A stretch of DNA of 64,000 nt, from positions 6,639,501 through 6,703,500 of the forward strand of contig JARFIW010000588.1 of the NCBI GenBank assembly GCA_036346225.1, given 5' to 3'. The stretch's first letter is position 1, and every line of letters begins with the position of its first letter. This DNA is from Platerodrilus igneus. Lineage: Eukaryota > Arthropoda > Insecta > Coleoptera > Lycidae. Positions 35,154 to 45,460 of this stretch are shown here, piece after piece. The position numbers and the translations under genes were made by a program. The notes under the pieces are model-generated. The model was given only the letters and a program-made list of their open reading frames with translations, had not been told where the DNA came from and did no database searches.

Positions 35154-37123
35154 TAGAATAATATTAAATCCAGTCTAGACATGGCGGCCAAAGATACTCT
35201 GGGGTATACACAAAACGAAAATAAGAAACCATGGATAACAAAGGATATCATCCTAAATTTAATAAAAGAAAGACGAAAATACAAAAATAGATCTGACGAA
35301 ACAGGACTATAAAATGGGAAATTATACTCAAATGCAGGAAAACTAAAGAACAATGGATTGATGAAAAGTGCAAAGAGGTACAAACAAGGATGGAAATAGG
35401 GAAGACAGGCGAAGCATACAAATTAATTAGAATGAATTTTAGGGATATAAAACCATATAGCAAAAATATAAGGGACGCGGAAGGAAACGTTATTATAGAA
35501 AATGTAGAGAAAGTAGCTAGATGGTAGGAATATATAGGGAATTTATATTCAGGAGAGGAACTAACAGCATTAGAACAGGAATCAGACATTGAAAATGATG
35601 ACCTAGGATATCATATACTTAGAGATGAGTTTGAATTAGCATTAAACGGTCTGAAAAATGGTAAGGCGCTGGGTACAGATAAGGTGCAAGCAGAAACTCT
35701 AAAAGCTGCTGGACAAGCAGTAACAGAACGTCTCTTCCGACTTGTAAGCTATATGTATGAGACAGGCAAGATACCCAAAGATTTCAAACGTAACATCATA
35801 GTAACTGTACCAAAAAAAAAGAGGCGCAGATAGATGTGAAAATTTTCGAACAATAAGTTTGACAGCACACGTGTCAAAAATATTACCTAGAATTGTACAA
35901 AGACGAATGGAAAAACGAGCTGAAGAAATACTGGGAGAAGATCAATTTGGGTTTAGGCGCAGCAAAGGAACACGGGAGGCTATTTTAGCTCTGAGGGTGA
36001 TAATGGAGAAAACAATAGAGAAGGGGGAAAGCGTATATATAGGGTTTGTAGATCTGGAAAAAACATTCGACAATGTTAAATGGAAAAAAATGTTCGAAAT
36101 ACTCCAAAAGATTGGAATGCGCTTTAAGGACAGACGGATAGTACATAGCTTATACAAATAGCAAACAGCGGTAATAGAATTAGAGCAGGAAAGTAGAGAA
36201 GTAAATATTAGGAAAGGGGTGAGACAGGGATGTGCCTTTTCCCTATTAATTTTTAACTTGTACATAGAAGAGGCAATGAATACTGTCAAATGCAGGGACA
36301 AAAGATTGTTATGCTTGGATTTGCAGATGATATAGCGGTAATAGCATCAGGCAAAGAAGAGTTAGAAGCTGCTCTTAATGAAATGGAAACAGCTCTAACG
36401 GAGAGGTATGGTCTGAAAATTAACAAAAATAAAACTAAAGTTCTAGTATGTAAAAGAGGGGAAACTAAATCGAAAACAAGAATACAGATAGGAAACGAGA
36501 ACTTACAAGAGGTTAAGGATTTCTGCTACCTAGGAAGTCGAGTAACGCAAGATGGGAAAAACACAAACGATATACAACAAAGATAAGCACAAGGTCGTGC
36601 TACATTTAACAAGAAAAAGCAACTACTGTGCTCAAAGACCGCATACATAGAAACAAGGAAAAGATTGCTTAAAACATATGTGTGGAGCACAGTACTGTAT
36701 GGTTGTGAAGCCTGGACAGTAGGAGAAGCAGATAAGAAAGAGGTAGGAGCCTTTGTAATGTGGTGCTACAGACGTATGATGAAGATATCATAGACAGACA
36801 CAGTTAAGAACAAAGAGGTACTAGAAATGGTAGGGGAAGAAAGAAGTATGTGGACAACAGTAAAAAATAGGAGAGATAGGATGATAGGCCACATACTAAG
36901 ACATGAGGGAATAGTGTGGAATATATTAGAAGCAGAGATAGGAAAAAAGAGAAGCAGAGGTAGAGCTAGGTTAGACTACTGCACCACACAGATAGTGAAA
37001 GATGTAGGCTGTGAGAATTTCAGGGAAATGTGTGGGGTAGCTCACAATAGAAATCAATGGAGGTACGCTTCCAACCAGTCGCAAGATGGAAAAGCTAATG
37101 ACAAAAATAATAACTGTACTTAA
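35154..37123 (+). pseudogene. RTE1 copy 2 reverse transcriptase and C-terminal domain
   Basis: RT motifs: LKNGKALGTDKVQAETLK (about 35650), then QFGFRRSKGTREAILALRVI (35941), FVDLEKTFDN (36045), GVRQGCAFSLLIFN (36217), GFADDIAVIASGKEELE (36312). The C-terminal region EVKDFCYLGSRVTQDGK and the block GCEAWTVGEADKKEV parallels the BovB/RTE C-terminus. The last frame (36827-37123) ends NDKNNNCT and TAA. Breaks include TAG at 35525 and 35831, TAG at 36159, a frameshift near 36290, and TAA near 36585. Confidence 0.87.
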
Positions 37124-37782
37124 ATATGGGAACTATAAACAACTACAGATATTGGTTTTGCGATACTTTCAACTAATGTTAATTGTGCAAAAGGATTTAC
37201 TGGAAAACTATTAATACAGCAAATGTCTTAAGTCTTGGGGGATTCTTGGCAGCCACGAGCTGCTTAACCCCCTACACATACCAATGAATCTTGGCGAAAT
37301 AGGGCATATAATTAGAAAACAATAGAAGGGAATCGAACTGTATATAGGCTGTTGTGAGAATTGCAGGGAACTGGGTAGGCTGGCTCAGAACATAAATAAG
37401 CTGAGGTAGCCAGTTTCAAGACGTAAAACCCAACGACGCAAAAATAAGTGCTCTTAAATCTGAAGATTATTATAAACACTAGGTGTTGGTTGGGAAATAT
37501 TTTCAACTAATGTTGATTGTGAGAAAGGATAAATTGGAGAAACTATTAATTCTACAAAGGTTCAAGTGCTGGGGAACTTGGCAGCCAATGGCTGTTTACC
37601 CACCCCCCCCCCCCCCCATTCACATACCACTGATTATCAGGGAAATAGGGTATAAACTGTAAAACAATAGGTAACCGAACTGCATCAAACAAGAAAGAAC
37701 AGCAGCTATGTTCAAAGACAATGAACATAGATACAAGAAGAAAACTGTTCAAAGCATAGTGTGGAGCATAGCACAGTACATA
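37124..37782 (+). repeat. RTE1 copy 2 3' UTR and tandem trailer units
   Basis: After the ORF stop comes the 3' UTR (GATATTGGTTTTGCGATACT ... CTTGGGGGATTCTTGGCAGC). A second, more decayed unit at about 37340-37640 repeats the ORF end (GCTGTTGTGAGAATTGCAGG) and the same UTR. A third begins at about 37680 and is the same trailer as in copy 1. The SINE site occupied in copies 1 and 3 is empty here (near 37272). A run of 15 C lies at 37603-37617. Confidence 0.75.
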
Positions 37783-38239
37783 TATTATTATTATTATTAT
37801 TATCAAATTATTACAGAAACATAAAAGATATACAAACTAGTAAAGTACAAAAAATATAAATAATTGGATAACCATAAAGTTGTTGAAGTAGGCCACAGAA
37901 GAGGCGAAGTTTAGCTGTGAGCTACTCTTACACTTAACCTCTATTGAAGCTAAATATTAAAAGTAAAGAAAGGCAGCGGAATAGACTGATGGCATATAAA
38001 TAAAACTAAACACAAGTACTAAGAGGAAAGTAAGAATTATAAAAGCAAACCAGTTGAGTTATATAATTAAAAACTATTTCGAAGCTAAGTTAGTAGTACA
38101 TATTCTCTTGTCCATGAGACAGTGATAATTATAGTTAGAAAAAAATGAGATAGCAAGTTAATATGAGCATAAAAAGGTATACAATGAGTGAGCATGCAGA
38201 AATTAGCGTATTGCGCTGTAACATAAAAACAGGGCTAGT

Positions 38240-41001
38240 TCAAAAGGCTACTGTGTAATTTGGATTTGAATTTTATGAAACTAATAGAGCGATAATCGAA
38301 GGATAAAGAATTAAATAACTTAACTGCATTATAAGTGAAACATTTCTGAAACATGGCAGTACTGTGTCGAGGCATAGTTAAACGTTCATTATATCTCACA
38401 TTTACTGAGTGAACGAGATCTAGGAACTAATTTATTCTTTAATGTAACTGAGAATGCTTCAAATAGCAACTTAAAACGAAGCAGCCAAGGTGAAGGGTTC
38501 TACGATCATCCATTTTAACCATTTGAGTTCTTTGATCTTAGCGGAAATATGATCGAACTTTCTAAGACCGAACACAAACGACAACAAGAATTTTGCAGTA
38601 TTTGAATCCTTTTTTATGAATGCTATCAAGACAAGGGCCATAAACAATATCGCAATAATTTAGATGAGACAAAACCAAAGATTCAACTAAAGTTAATCTT
38701 AATTTAAAAGTTAAAAAATGACGCGAGGCATAGAGTAATTTAAGAGAAGAGTACGCTTTAATAATCACTTTAGCCACGTGTGAATGAAACTTAAAGTTAT
38801 TGTCCAAAGTAACTCCAAGAATTCTAGAAGAATTAACGACAGGTAAAGGGACATTATCAATGTGTATAATTATATTTAAAGCTACAGTGTCGTATATACT
38901 ATTGTGACAGAAGATTATTAGTTTAGATTTTTGAGAATTAAGGATCAGATTATGAGCCTTTGACAAAGAACTAAGAAGTTTTAAATCTTCATTAATTCAC
39001 TCTTGAGCGTTTAACATATCGCAACTAGGAAAACTATAATAAAGATGTGTATCATCAGCATAAGCTTGAATTTTACAATTCCCAACAGACTTTAAAATGT
39101 CAGATGTATAAAGAGAGAAAAGAATGGGTCCAAGAATTGAACCTTGGGGAACCCCAGATAAAACTGGCAATGTCGACGAATAGAGTTGGTTAGCCATAAT
39201 TTTCTGGGATCTATTAGTAAGATAAGATTGTATAAGAGACACTGCTGACGAGCTAGCACCATAATATTTAAGTTTAGAGCACAAAAGTTTATGATTTACT
39301 GTATCGAACGCTTTCGAAAAATCAAGAAGAATAAGAAAAGTTATAAGTCCATTATCTCGCGCACGTAAGATATCATCGGTAACGCAAGCCAAGGAGGTAT
39401 TTGTACTAAAAAACTTACGAAATCCAGATTGAACATCTGGAATTAAATTATTCGAAACAACAAAGTCATATAGCTGAATGTACAAAACCCTTTCTAATAT
39501 TTTAGAAAATGCAGGCAGAATACTTATAATACGTAGTTGGGAATTTTTGGTATAGGTCTACCTATAGCCTCTTTCCAAACATCCGGAAAAACAAGAATTC
39601 AATGCAACTATTAACAATATGAAGAATAACTTGCTCGATGTATGGAAAACAATACCTAATCATGAATAACGACAAGTTATCCGAACCATATGCATTTGAT
39701 TTAGAATGATTTAAAACATAACGTATGTCCTCAACAGTTACCAACTTGAATTCGAAGCTATTAGAAGGATTAACATTGTTGTTGTTGTAATAGTCAATCT
39801 TTTCTGTACATAAGTCGTCATTTTCTTTATAGACTGATGAAAAAAAGTTGTTTATCTTATCAGGGTTAGAAAATTCTAAAGGCAAGGCAGCATTACCTGA
39901 ATTCATAATTTTTAAAGAGCTTAAGGCAGACCATGTTCGTTTCGGATTATTGTCTTTAGCTATATTGTATATATATGTTCTATTTGCTTTCCTAATAGCA
40001 GAAAGAGTGCTATTGCGAAGTTGTTTATAACTACCCCAGTCAAGGGGAGAATTAGACAACTTGAATTTATTAAGGGCCAAGTCTCTACGGTTCATTAAAT
40101 ATCTAATATCACCCGTAAGCCATTGCGCTTTAGGTTTAGACACGCGTACTGATTTTAAAGGAGCATGTGTATTAAAAACACCAAGAATAATTCTGTTGAA
40201 TGATATCACTTTCTCATTAACGTTTTTCTCCAGAAAAACAGTACGCCAATTAATTGATTGAATGTCCTTTATAAGGTTATCATGATTAAGATTTTTAAAA
40301 TCACGAATAGTTATAAAGCGCTGTTTTGAGTTTTTAAGCTTTAAATTGATATCACCATACACTAGTTTATGATCACTAACTGTATCAGCATTAAGGCATC
40401 CTGACTTGAGAATATAATCATGCGTACAATTTACAAAGATTTGATCCAACAGAATCCTCGTGTTTTGAGTTATACGTGTCGGTTCATCAATCAAAGGAAT
40501 AAATCCATAAGAGTCAAAACATAGAGATAATGGATTATTACTATTAAGTAAATTAATATTCATATCACCAAGACAGACGGTGTAGTTAGCAAAAGTAGCC
40601 AAATAGGATAAAATACAATCAATGTTCCTAACAAAATCCAAAATTCTAGATTGTTTTTTACTTTTATTAGGTGGTCTATAAATGACAAACATAACTATTA
40701 TTTTATGATTAATAGTAAATTTAAGAAAGATACATTCAATATTGCTTTTGAATGTGAAATCAAAGGCTAATATATCATATTTAAGAAATTGAGTAATGTA
40801 AACACATACGCCCCCTCCTCTGCCCAAACGATCGACACTTTCAAATCTATATCCGGGAATAGAAATCAATTTAGAATCAAGACTAGCATCAAGCCAAGTT
40901 TCAGTGACACCTATAACGTCAAATTTATGCTCTTCAATAATGTCAATAAAATTATAAAAATTAGAAGCAAGGGATCGAGTATTGAGATGCGCGAAAATCA
41001 T
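38240..41001 (-). pseudogene. LINE C ORF2: endonuclease and reverse transcriptase
   Basis: The first frame (41001 to 39562) encodes the endonuclease: AHLNTRSLASNFYNFIDII, VTETWLD, GDMNINLL, LDQIFVN, VSDHKLVYGDI (catalytic SDH), then the linker and start of RT. A frameshift near 39560 leads to the frame 39485-38997 with QSGFRKFFSTNTSLA, LLDFSKAFDTVNH, GVPQGSILGPILF and AYADDTHLYYS. After a stop at 38997, 38966-38562 continues LILNSQKSKL, SRILGVTLDNN, LNYCDIVYGPCLD. Readable remnants (FQKCFTY, FKSKL) extend to about 38240. At least three lesions remain. Confidence 0.87.
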
Positions 41002-41155
41002 ATGTTAAGAAAATCGGTTTATAAAAATATTATTAAATTTAATCACGTCCCACAGACAAGAAGAAGCGCAACCCTACTAATACGAAAAATAAAAAAAGAT
41101 AACTTATATTTTATTAAATAAGATTCATTATGAAAAGTATGCTACAAATTGGGGG

Positions 41156-41899
41156 TTAACAATTAATATTAAGCAAATCCGCATGATTTCTAATTACAAG
41201 CTTACGATCACTAACTAGTGCCCATACAGTTCCATCTAGAGTCCAAATATTTTGCTTAGAGAATTTATCTTGAGCCTGCTTAAAGAGAGTGAACCTAGAC
41301 TTAATGAGATCATCAGCAATATAAATTCCTGATCCTTTTAACTTAGATCTATTAAGTAGAACACGTTTACGATCATGATAATTCATAAATTTTACAATTA
41401 TATGTCGTTTATTACCAGTTGAAGATCCAACACGATGCGATCTATCAATACGTTCATAATCCAAATTCACATTTAGCTTATCTTTAAATAATTGCATAAT
41501 TAGATTATCACAGTTTTCACCATGTTCTTCTTTAATACCAATAATTCGGATATTGTTGCGTCTAGAATATTGTTGCATATTATCTAAAGATTCCATCAAC
41601 TTAGTATTTTCACGTATAAGCTGTTCATTCTGATTTTCGATAACCGCCAAACGAGTTTCAAAGGAATGCATTTTCTTATTTTGTTCTTCAAAGGCCTTTT
41701 CCAAATTAATTTCAATGACCTTTGCAACACCTGCCGCAACACTAGCTATAAATTCCTTATCAGCGATAAGCATTTTTACCGATTTATCAAGAATCTTTTG
41801 TATATCCTTTATTTGCGACTGCATTAAAACCATAACGACTACTTGTATATACTTATGGCAGTTATGAAATTGAAGGTAGTTTGAGTACAAAGCTATCAC
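41156..41899 (-). CDS. LINE C ORF1, coiled-coil plus RRM-like protein
   Basis: A 247-codon open frame on the minus strand. The likely functional start may be one of the internal Met codons (residues about 24-26), because the first residues are not protein-like. A coiled-coil region (EEQNKKMHSFETRLAVIENQ, ENTKLMESLDNMQQ) is followed by YSRRNNIRIIGIKEEHGEN, IDRSHRVG and TLDGTVWALV, the same core as LINE B ORF1. No PHD finger is present. Its role would be to bind element RNA as a chaperone. It is the only transposon ORF in the window that looks intact. Confidence 0.82.
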   Translation of the reverse strand: MIALYSNYLQFHNCHKYIQVVVMVLMQSQIKDIQKILDKSVKMLIADKEFIASVAAGVAKVIEINLEKAFEEQNKKMHSFETRLAVIENQNEQLIRENTKLMESLDNMQQYSRRNNIRIIGIKEEHGENCDNLIMQLFKDKLNVNLDYERIDRSHRVGSSTGNKRHIIVKFMNYHDRKRVLLNRSKLKGSGIYIADDLIKSRFTLFKQAQDKFSKQNIWTLDGTVWALVSDRKLVIRNHADLLNINC

Positions 41900-42040
41900 C
41901 TGGTAATACTATCACTACAGTTAAATGTATGAGCAATAGCAGTAAATAAAGATACATATAAACCGGCAATAACTAAAATATTGTAGCACACCTAACACAC
42001 ACGTCTACTCCGACCACGCCATTTTTAATTTTTTTTTTTT

Positions 42041-42432
42041 ATGAAATAGGGTCAGTAGGAATAGCAGACAGAAAGAGATAAAAGCCTTCTGGAATGTTGT
42101 GCGATGTATGAGGATGGTAGCATGGACAGACAAAGTTAATAAGAAATTGGTTGTAGAAATAATAGAATAATAAAGATATCTGTGGAAAACGAAAAATAGG
42201 AGAAATAGGACAGGATACGTTCTAAGACATTACTGGGAAATGGTACGGGATATATTACAAGCAGAGATAGGAAAAGATAGGTAGAGGTAAACCGAGATCA
42301 GATTTTCGCACACAGATAGGTATAGATGCAGACTGAGCAAATTTCAGTAAAATGTATAGAGTAGTTCAGACTAGGGAACAATGAGGGTACACATCCAACC
42401 AGTTCTAGGACTGAAGACCTAAAGATGATGAT
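42041..42432 (+). pseudogene. RTE1 copy 2 trailer end and (TGA)n tail
   Basis: This resumes the degenerate ORF-end copy interrupted by LINE C (CAGACAGAAAGAGATAAAAG, as in copy 1 at 20279) and runs to CCAGTTCTAGGACTGAAGAC, then CTAAAGATGATGATGA. It matches copy 1 at 20262-20638 over its length. Confidence 0.78.
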
Positions 42433-42434
42433 GA

Positions 42435-43380
42435 TAATAACCAAAGCGTAGTAATTAGATTTGATAAAATAGAAAAGGAAGCTAAGATTATAAATGGTGT
42501 TAGACAGGGCTGTATACCATATCCCTTGATTTTTAATGTTTATATTGAGGAAGCTTTAAACTTAGCTATAGATAGAAAAGAGATAGATATTAGTGTACAG
42601 GGACAGAAAATAGACATGTTATGTTTTGCAGATGATATAGCCATTATAGCAGAGTCTAGAAAAGAGTTAGAAGAGTTTTTAAATATTTTAGATGAGATAC
42701 TACAGGGCAACTATAGTATGAGAATTAACTCAGGAAAGATAAAGATACTGACGAGTTACAGCCTAGTTCTAAACCAAAATTAAAAATAGGTAATACCGAG
42801 TTAGAGAAGGTAAATGAATTTTGCTATTTAGGTTGGATAATTACAAAGGACAGATGCAGCAGAAGGGATATAGTAGCTAGAATAGCTCAAGCTAGAAAAA
42901 TGTTTTTAAAAAAGGAAAACTTATTAATAGCTAATAGTATTAGTTTAGATGATAGAAAAAGTCTCTTAAAATTGTACGTATTGAGCCTCTATTATGCGGG
43001 AGTAAGACTTGGACAATTAAAGATGTAGATAAGAAAAAGATAGAAGGTTTTGAAACTTGGTGTAATAGGAGAATGTTAAAGATTAGTTGGACAGATAGAG
43101 TAACAAATGAGGAAGTTTATAGAAGGATAGGCGAGGAACTCTGTATGTGGAAACAATTAAAGGTCAGGAGAGATAGAATGATAGGGCACCAATTAAGACG
43201 AGGGACTATTTAGTAAGGTCTTAGATTATAGACTACCAAACAAAATTAGAGTAGGAAGACTTAGACAAAGCTATATTAGTCAAATTATTAGGGATTTAGG
43301 TTGTGGAGGGTATGCAGACCTTTTTAGACTAGCTCAGAATAGAAAGGAATTTAGAGCTGCTTCAAACCGGCCTTAAGTTC
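42435..43380 (+). pseudogene. RTE2 reverse transcriptase distal part and C-terminal domain
   Basis: Continues the RT of the left piece: GVRQGCIPYPLIFNVYIEEA (42500), MLCFADDIAIIAES (42617; catalytic ADD), then ELEKVNEFCYLG, a KIEGFETWCNRRMLKISW block and RKEFRAASNRP with TAA at 43373. Stops and frame changes occur near 42780, 43028 and 43200. Confidence 0.82.
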
Positions 43381-43411
43381 GAAAAAAAAATAAATAAATA
43401 AAAACCAATTA

Positions 43412-43582
43412 ACATAACTCACAATTAGATAGTGGTCTAGCATGTTGGCAGCGATTCGTTTCTTAAGCCTTACCATAACATATAATTTCATAAACATCAC
43501 CATGACATAACTCACAATTAGTTAGTGGTCTGGCATGTTGGCAGCGATCCGCTGCTTAAGCCTTACCATAACATATAATTTA
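43412..43582. repeat. 93-bp-period duplication in the RTE2 3' UTR
   Basis: Two copies of a 78-bp block (ACATAACTCACAATTAG ... CTTACCATAACATATAATTT) begin at 43412 and 43505, about 90 percent identical. They lie between the main ORF end and the second ORF-end copy. Confidence 0.85.
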
Positions 43583-43694
43583 GCACTTTTCTTTTTTTGG
43601 AGAGGATAATCAGTGATATTTCATTTCCTTATAAATGAGAATCATGTAAACATGTTGGAGTTCTTTAACAACCATCAGGTTGCTAATATCTATG

Positions 43695-43885
43695 TAGAGC
43701 CATGTAGATAAGAAAAAGATAGAACTGTATAGGAAGACCTAGACCAAGTTATATTAGTCAAATTATTAGAAATTTAGGTTGTGAAGGGTATGTAGAACCT
43801 TTTAGATTAACACAGAATAGAAAAGAAGTTAGAGCTGCATCAAACCGACCTTAAGTAAGCCGATAACAAAATGATGATGATGGTG
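43695..43885 (+). pseudogene. RTE2 trailer: second copy of the ORF 3' end
   Basis: GATAAGAAAAAGATAGAA and then AGGAAGACCTAGACCAAG to GCATCAAACCGACCTTAAG repeats the C-terminal coding region seen at 43029-43376, with an internal deletion. It ends in AAAATGATGATGATGG. The layout mirrors RTE1. Confidence 0.78.
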
Positions 43886-45460
43886 AAAACATTATTGCAT
43901 CAGCTCGTATTGAAAATCGAGCCAGTTGAATTTTATAGATTTATTAATTATTAAAAATAAGTAGAAAATATTTAAAATTCTGACCTTGCTATTGTCGACC
44001 TGAAAATCCTTAGAACTCACTCCGTAACTCGATGTGTAACATACTGTTTTAATACGCTCTAATAGTTCTAGTATTTCTAAAAATAGTTATTTTCTAGTTT
44101 AATTTTAGCATGCTAATTATTAGAATGAAGGTCGTGTAGCATAAATATTCTGCAATTGTAAACCGCTGCAAGATCACCCAAGTAGCGTCCTAGCGAAGCT
44201 CCAGTAAGATATAATCCAAGAGTTAATTGATTTTTCTAAAGGCACTTTACGTGAAAGGCACTAAACATGTCAGATTAGTTGCTATCTATGATTAGATGTC
44301 AATCATGTTCTAGGACCCTATTTATGTCTGGGTGGTCGGAAGGAATTTTTCAATTAGCGGAATACTCAACTAAAAATTAGTTCCGAGAGCTACTTGTGTG
44401 GCTATCTTAGTGCAATTGGCAGTTTAATTAATCTTACAGATTTACGACCGGCGTATCCCTTGTCGAGTATGAGAGCTAGGCAAGGGGTTATTTTTCAATT
44501 AACTTAAATGTATATAAGGATGCCAGCCGGTGGGAATGGGGGTTGTTTATTTCCAGACGCGTTAGAGGTTAAAGCTGGCGGTTACTAGTGATGTGTTTAT
44601 TTCTCTGAAGTCAAGTGCGTGCCGTTATGTTTCTAAGTTAGTTATTTTTCTGAGTAAGTAATTAGAATATGTGGTATTAACATGAACTCAAGGCGGTGTT
44701 ATGCATCATAATTCCGTATTTGTTTAAATACAGTACCTGTTGATTTCCATAAAATACAACGTCGGGTTAAAGCTCAGTTCTAGTAAATTGATCCCGTTAA
44801 AGTATTGTTTTTTAGAGGCCGCATCGCTTTAGAAGGGTCTTCTATTTTATTGTTGTTTCGACGTTTGTATGAGGCCTGTAATCACTAAGCCGCGAGACTA
44901 CCTGAGAATGCGAAGCTCCTGTCAGGAGTTCCGTTACTGTAATATTTGACCCTTGCGAAGGTCGTATTTTTTCTGTTGTTGATGACCTCGTGGTTTAAAA
45001 AAAAAATGGTCGTTGCACTATGCAAGTTAGGTAGACTAGGGTAGCATTAATAAATTTTTGTTATTGGTGTGTTTACACCCAGAACTGTATTACTATTCAA
45101 AAATAAGTTTTGTTAGTTAAGTTGTGTTTGTGCTAGCCGGAGACTTTAAAAGATTAGCCCCTGTGAAGTGCGACGAGAGCTATTACCGCGATTGGTCCAT
45201 GGGCCGTTTAATTCCCATGGTGGCGCCCTATTGTAAATAATGTTAATTACTGTATAATTTTGTATGCATATGTAATTAGGTTAAGTTAGTTAGTAGCCCA
45301 TTTAATAAAACAATTGGAATTTTGTCTTAGTGTGTTGTTGTTTAATGAACCTCCCCTTCTCACCGACTGCAGCAGCTTGCGAGGCAATGTCCCGAAACGT
45401 GAGGGTACTATAGTGTTAGAGGTCCTTCCCATTTATTATTTATTGTTAATTGGATACCCT
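43886..45460. other. unrecognised, possibly LTR-derived intron region
   Basis: It contains TATATAAGGATG near 44512, CATGGTGGCGCCC at 45216, and AATAAAAC near 45304, an order loosely like an LTR plus primer-binding region. No matched termini, ORF or second copy were found. The CATGGTGGCGCC motif recurs at 1299. Confidence 0.25.

Larger units (their letters stand above)
37783..42040 (-). mobile_element. CR1-like LINE C, minus strand, in the RTE1 trailer
   Basis: The element is about 4.26 kb. Its 3' end is at the left with a (TAA)n-type tail (TTATTATTATT at 37785-37802), and its 5' end is at the right (reverse complement contains AAAAATGGCGTGGTCGGAG at about 42006-42025). It interrupts RTE1 trailer sequence: copy 1 shows the uninterrupted equivalent at about 20250-20258. 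ORF1 is open and ORF2 has only a few breaks, so it is younger than most elements here. Confidence 0.87.
28674..42432 (+). mobile_element. RTE1 copy 2, inserted in RTE2, itself interrupted twice
   Basis: Starts 5'-truncated at CCCATTCGG (equivalent to about 16687 in copy 1) and ends at GACCTAAAGATGATGATGA. The flanking AACCAA at 28668-28673 and 42439-42444 is the likely target duplication. Own sequence lies at 28674-29113, 34624-37782 and 42041-42432. The gaps are a SINE that carries a CR1-like LINE, and a second CR1-like LINE. The coding parts are less damaged than in copy 1. Confidence 0.85.
28525..43885 (+). mobile_element. RTE-type LINE family 2 (RTE2), split by a 13.8-kb insertion
   Basis: RTE2 is a relative of RTE1 with distinct sequence. 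Its left piece (28525-28673) encodes RT motif FAFVDLEKAFDRVN and ends in YKNQ. Its right piece (42435-43885) begins AACCAA and continues SVVIRFDKIEKEAKII, then GVRQGC and MLCFADDIAIIAES. Joining them with one copy of AACCAA keeps the RT frame open, so this is one element cut by RTE1 copy 2. The 5' part is absent (truncated). The 3' part has a UTR with a duplicated block, a second ORF-end copy and a (TGA)n tail at about 43878. Confidence 0.85.

Noticed and set aside
37603..37617. C15 run as a functional G-quadruplex site
   Set aside because: A single homopolymer in decayed RTE1 trailer sequence, likely replication slippage or sequencing uncertainty; no multi-run G4 pattern.
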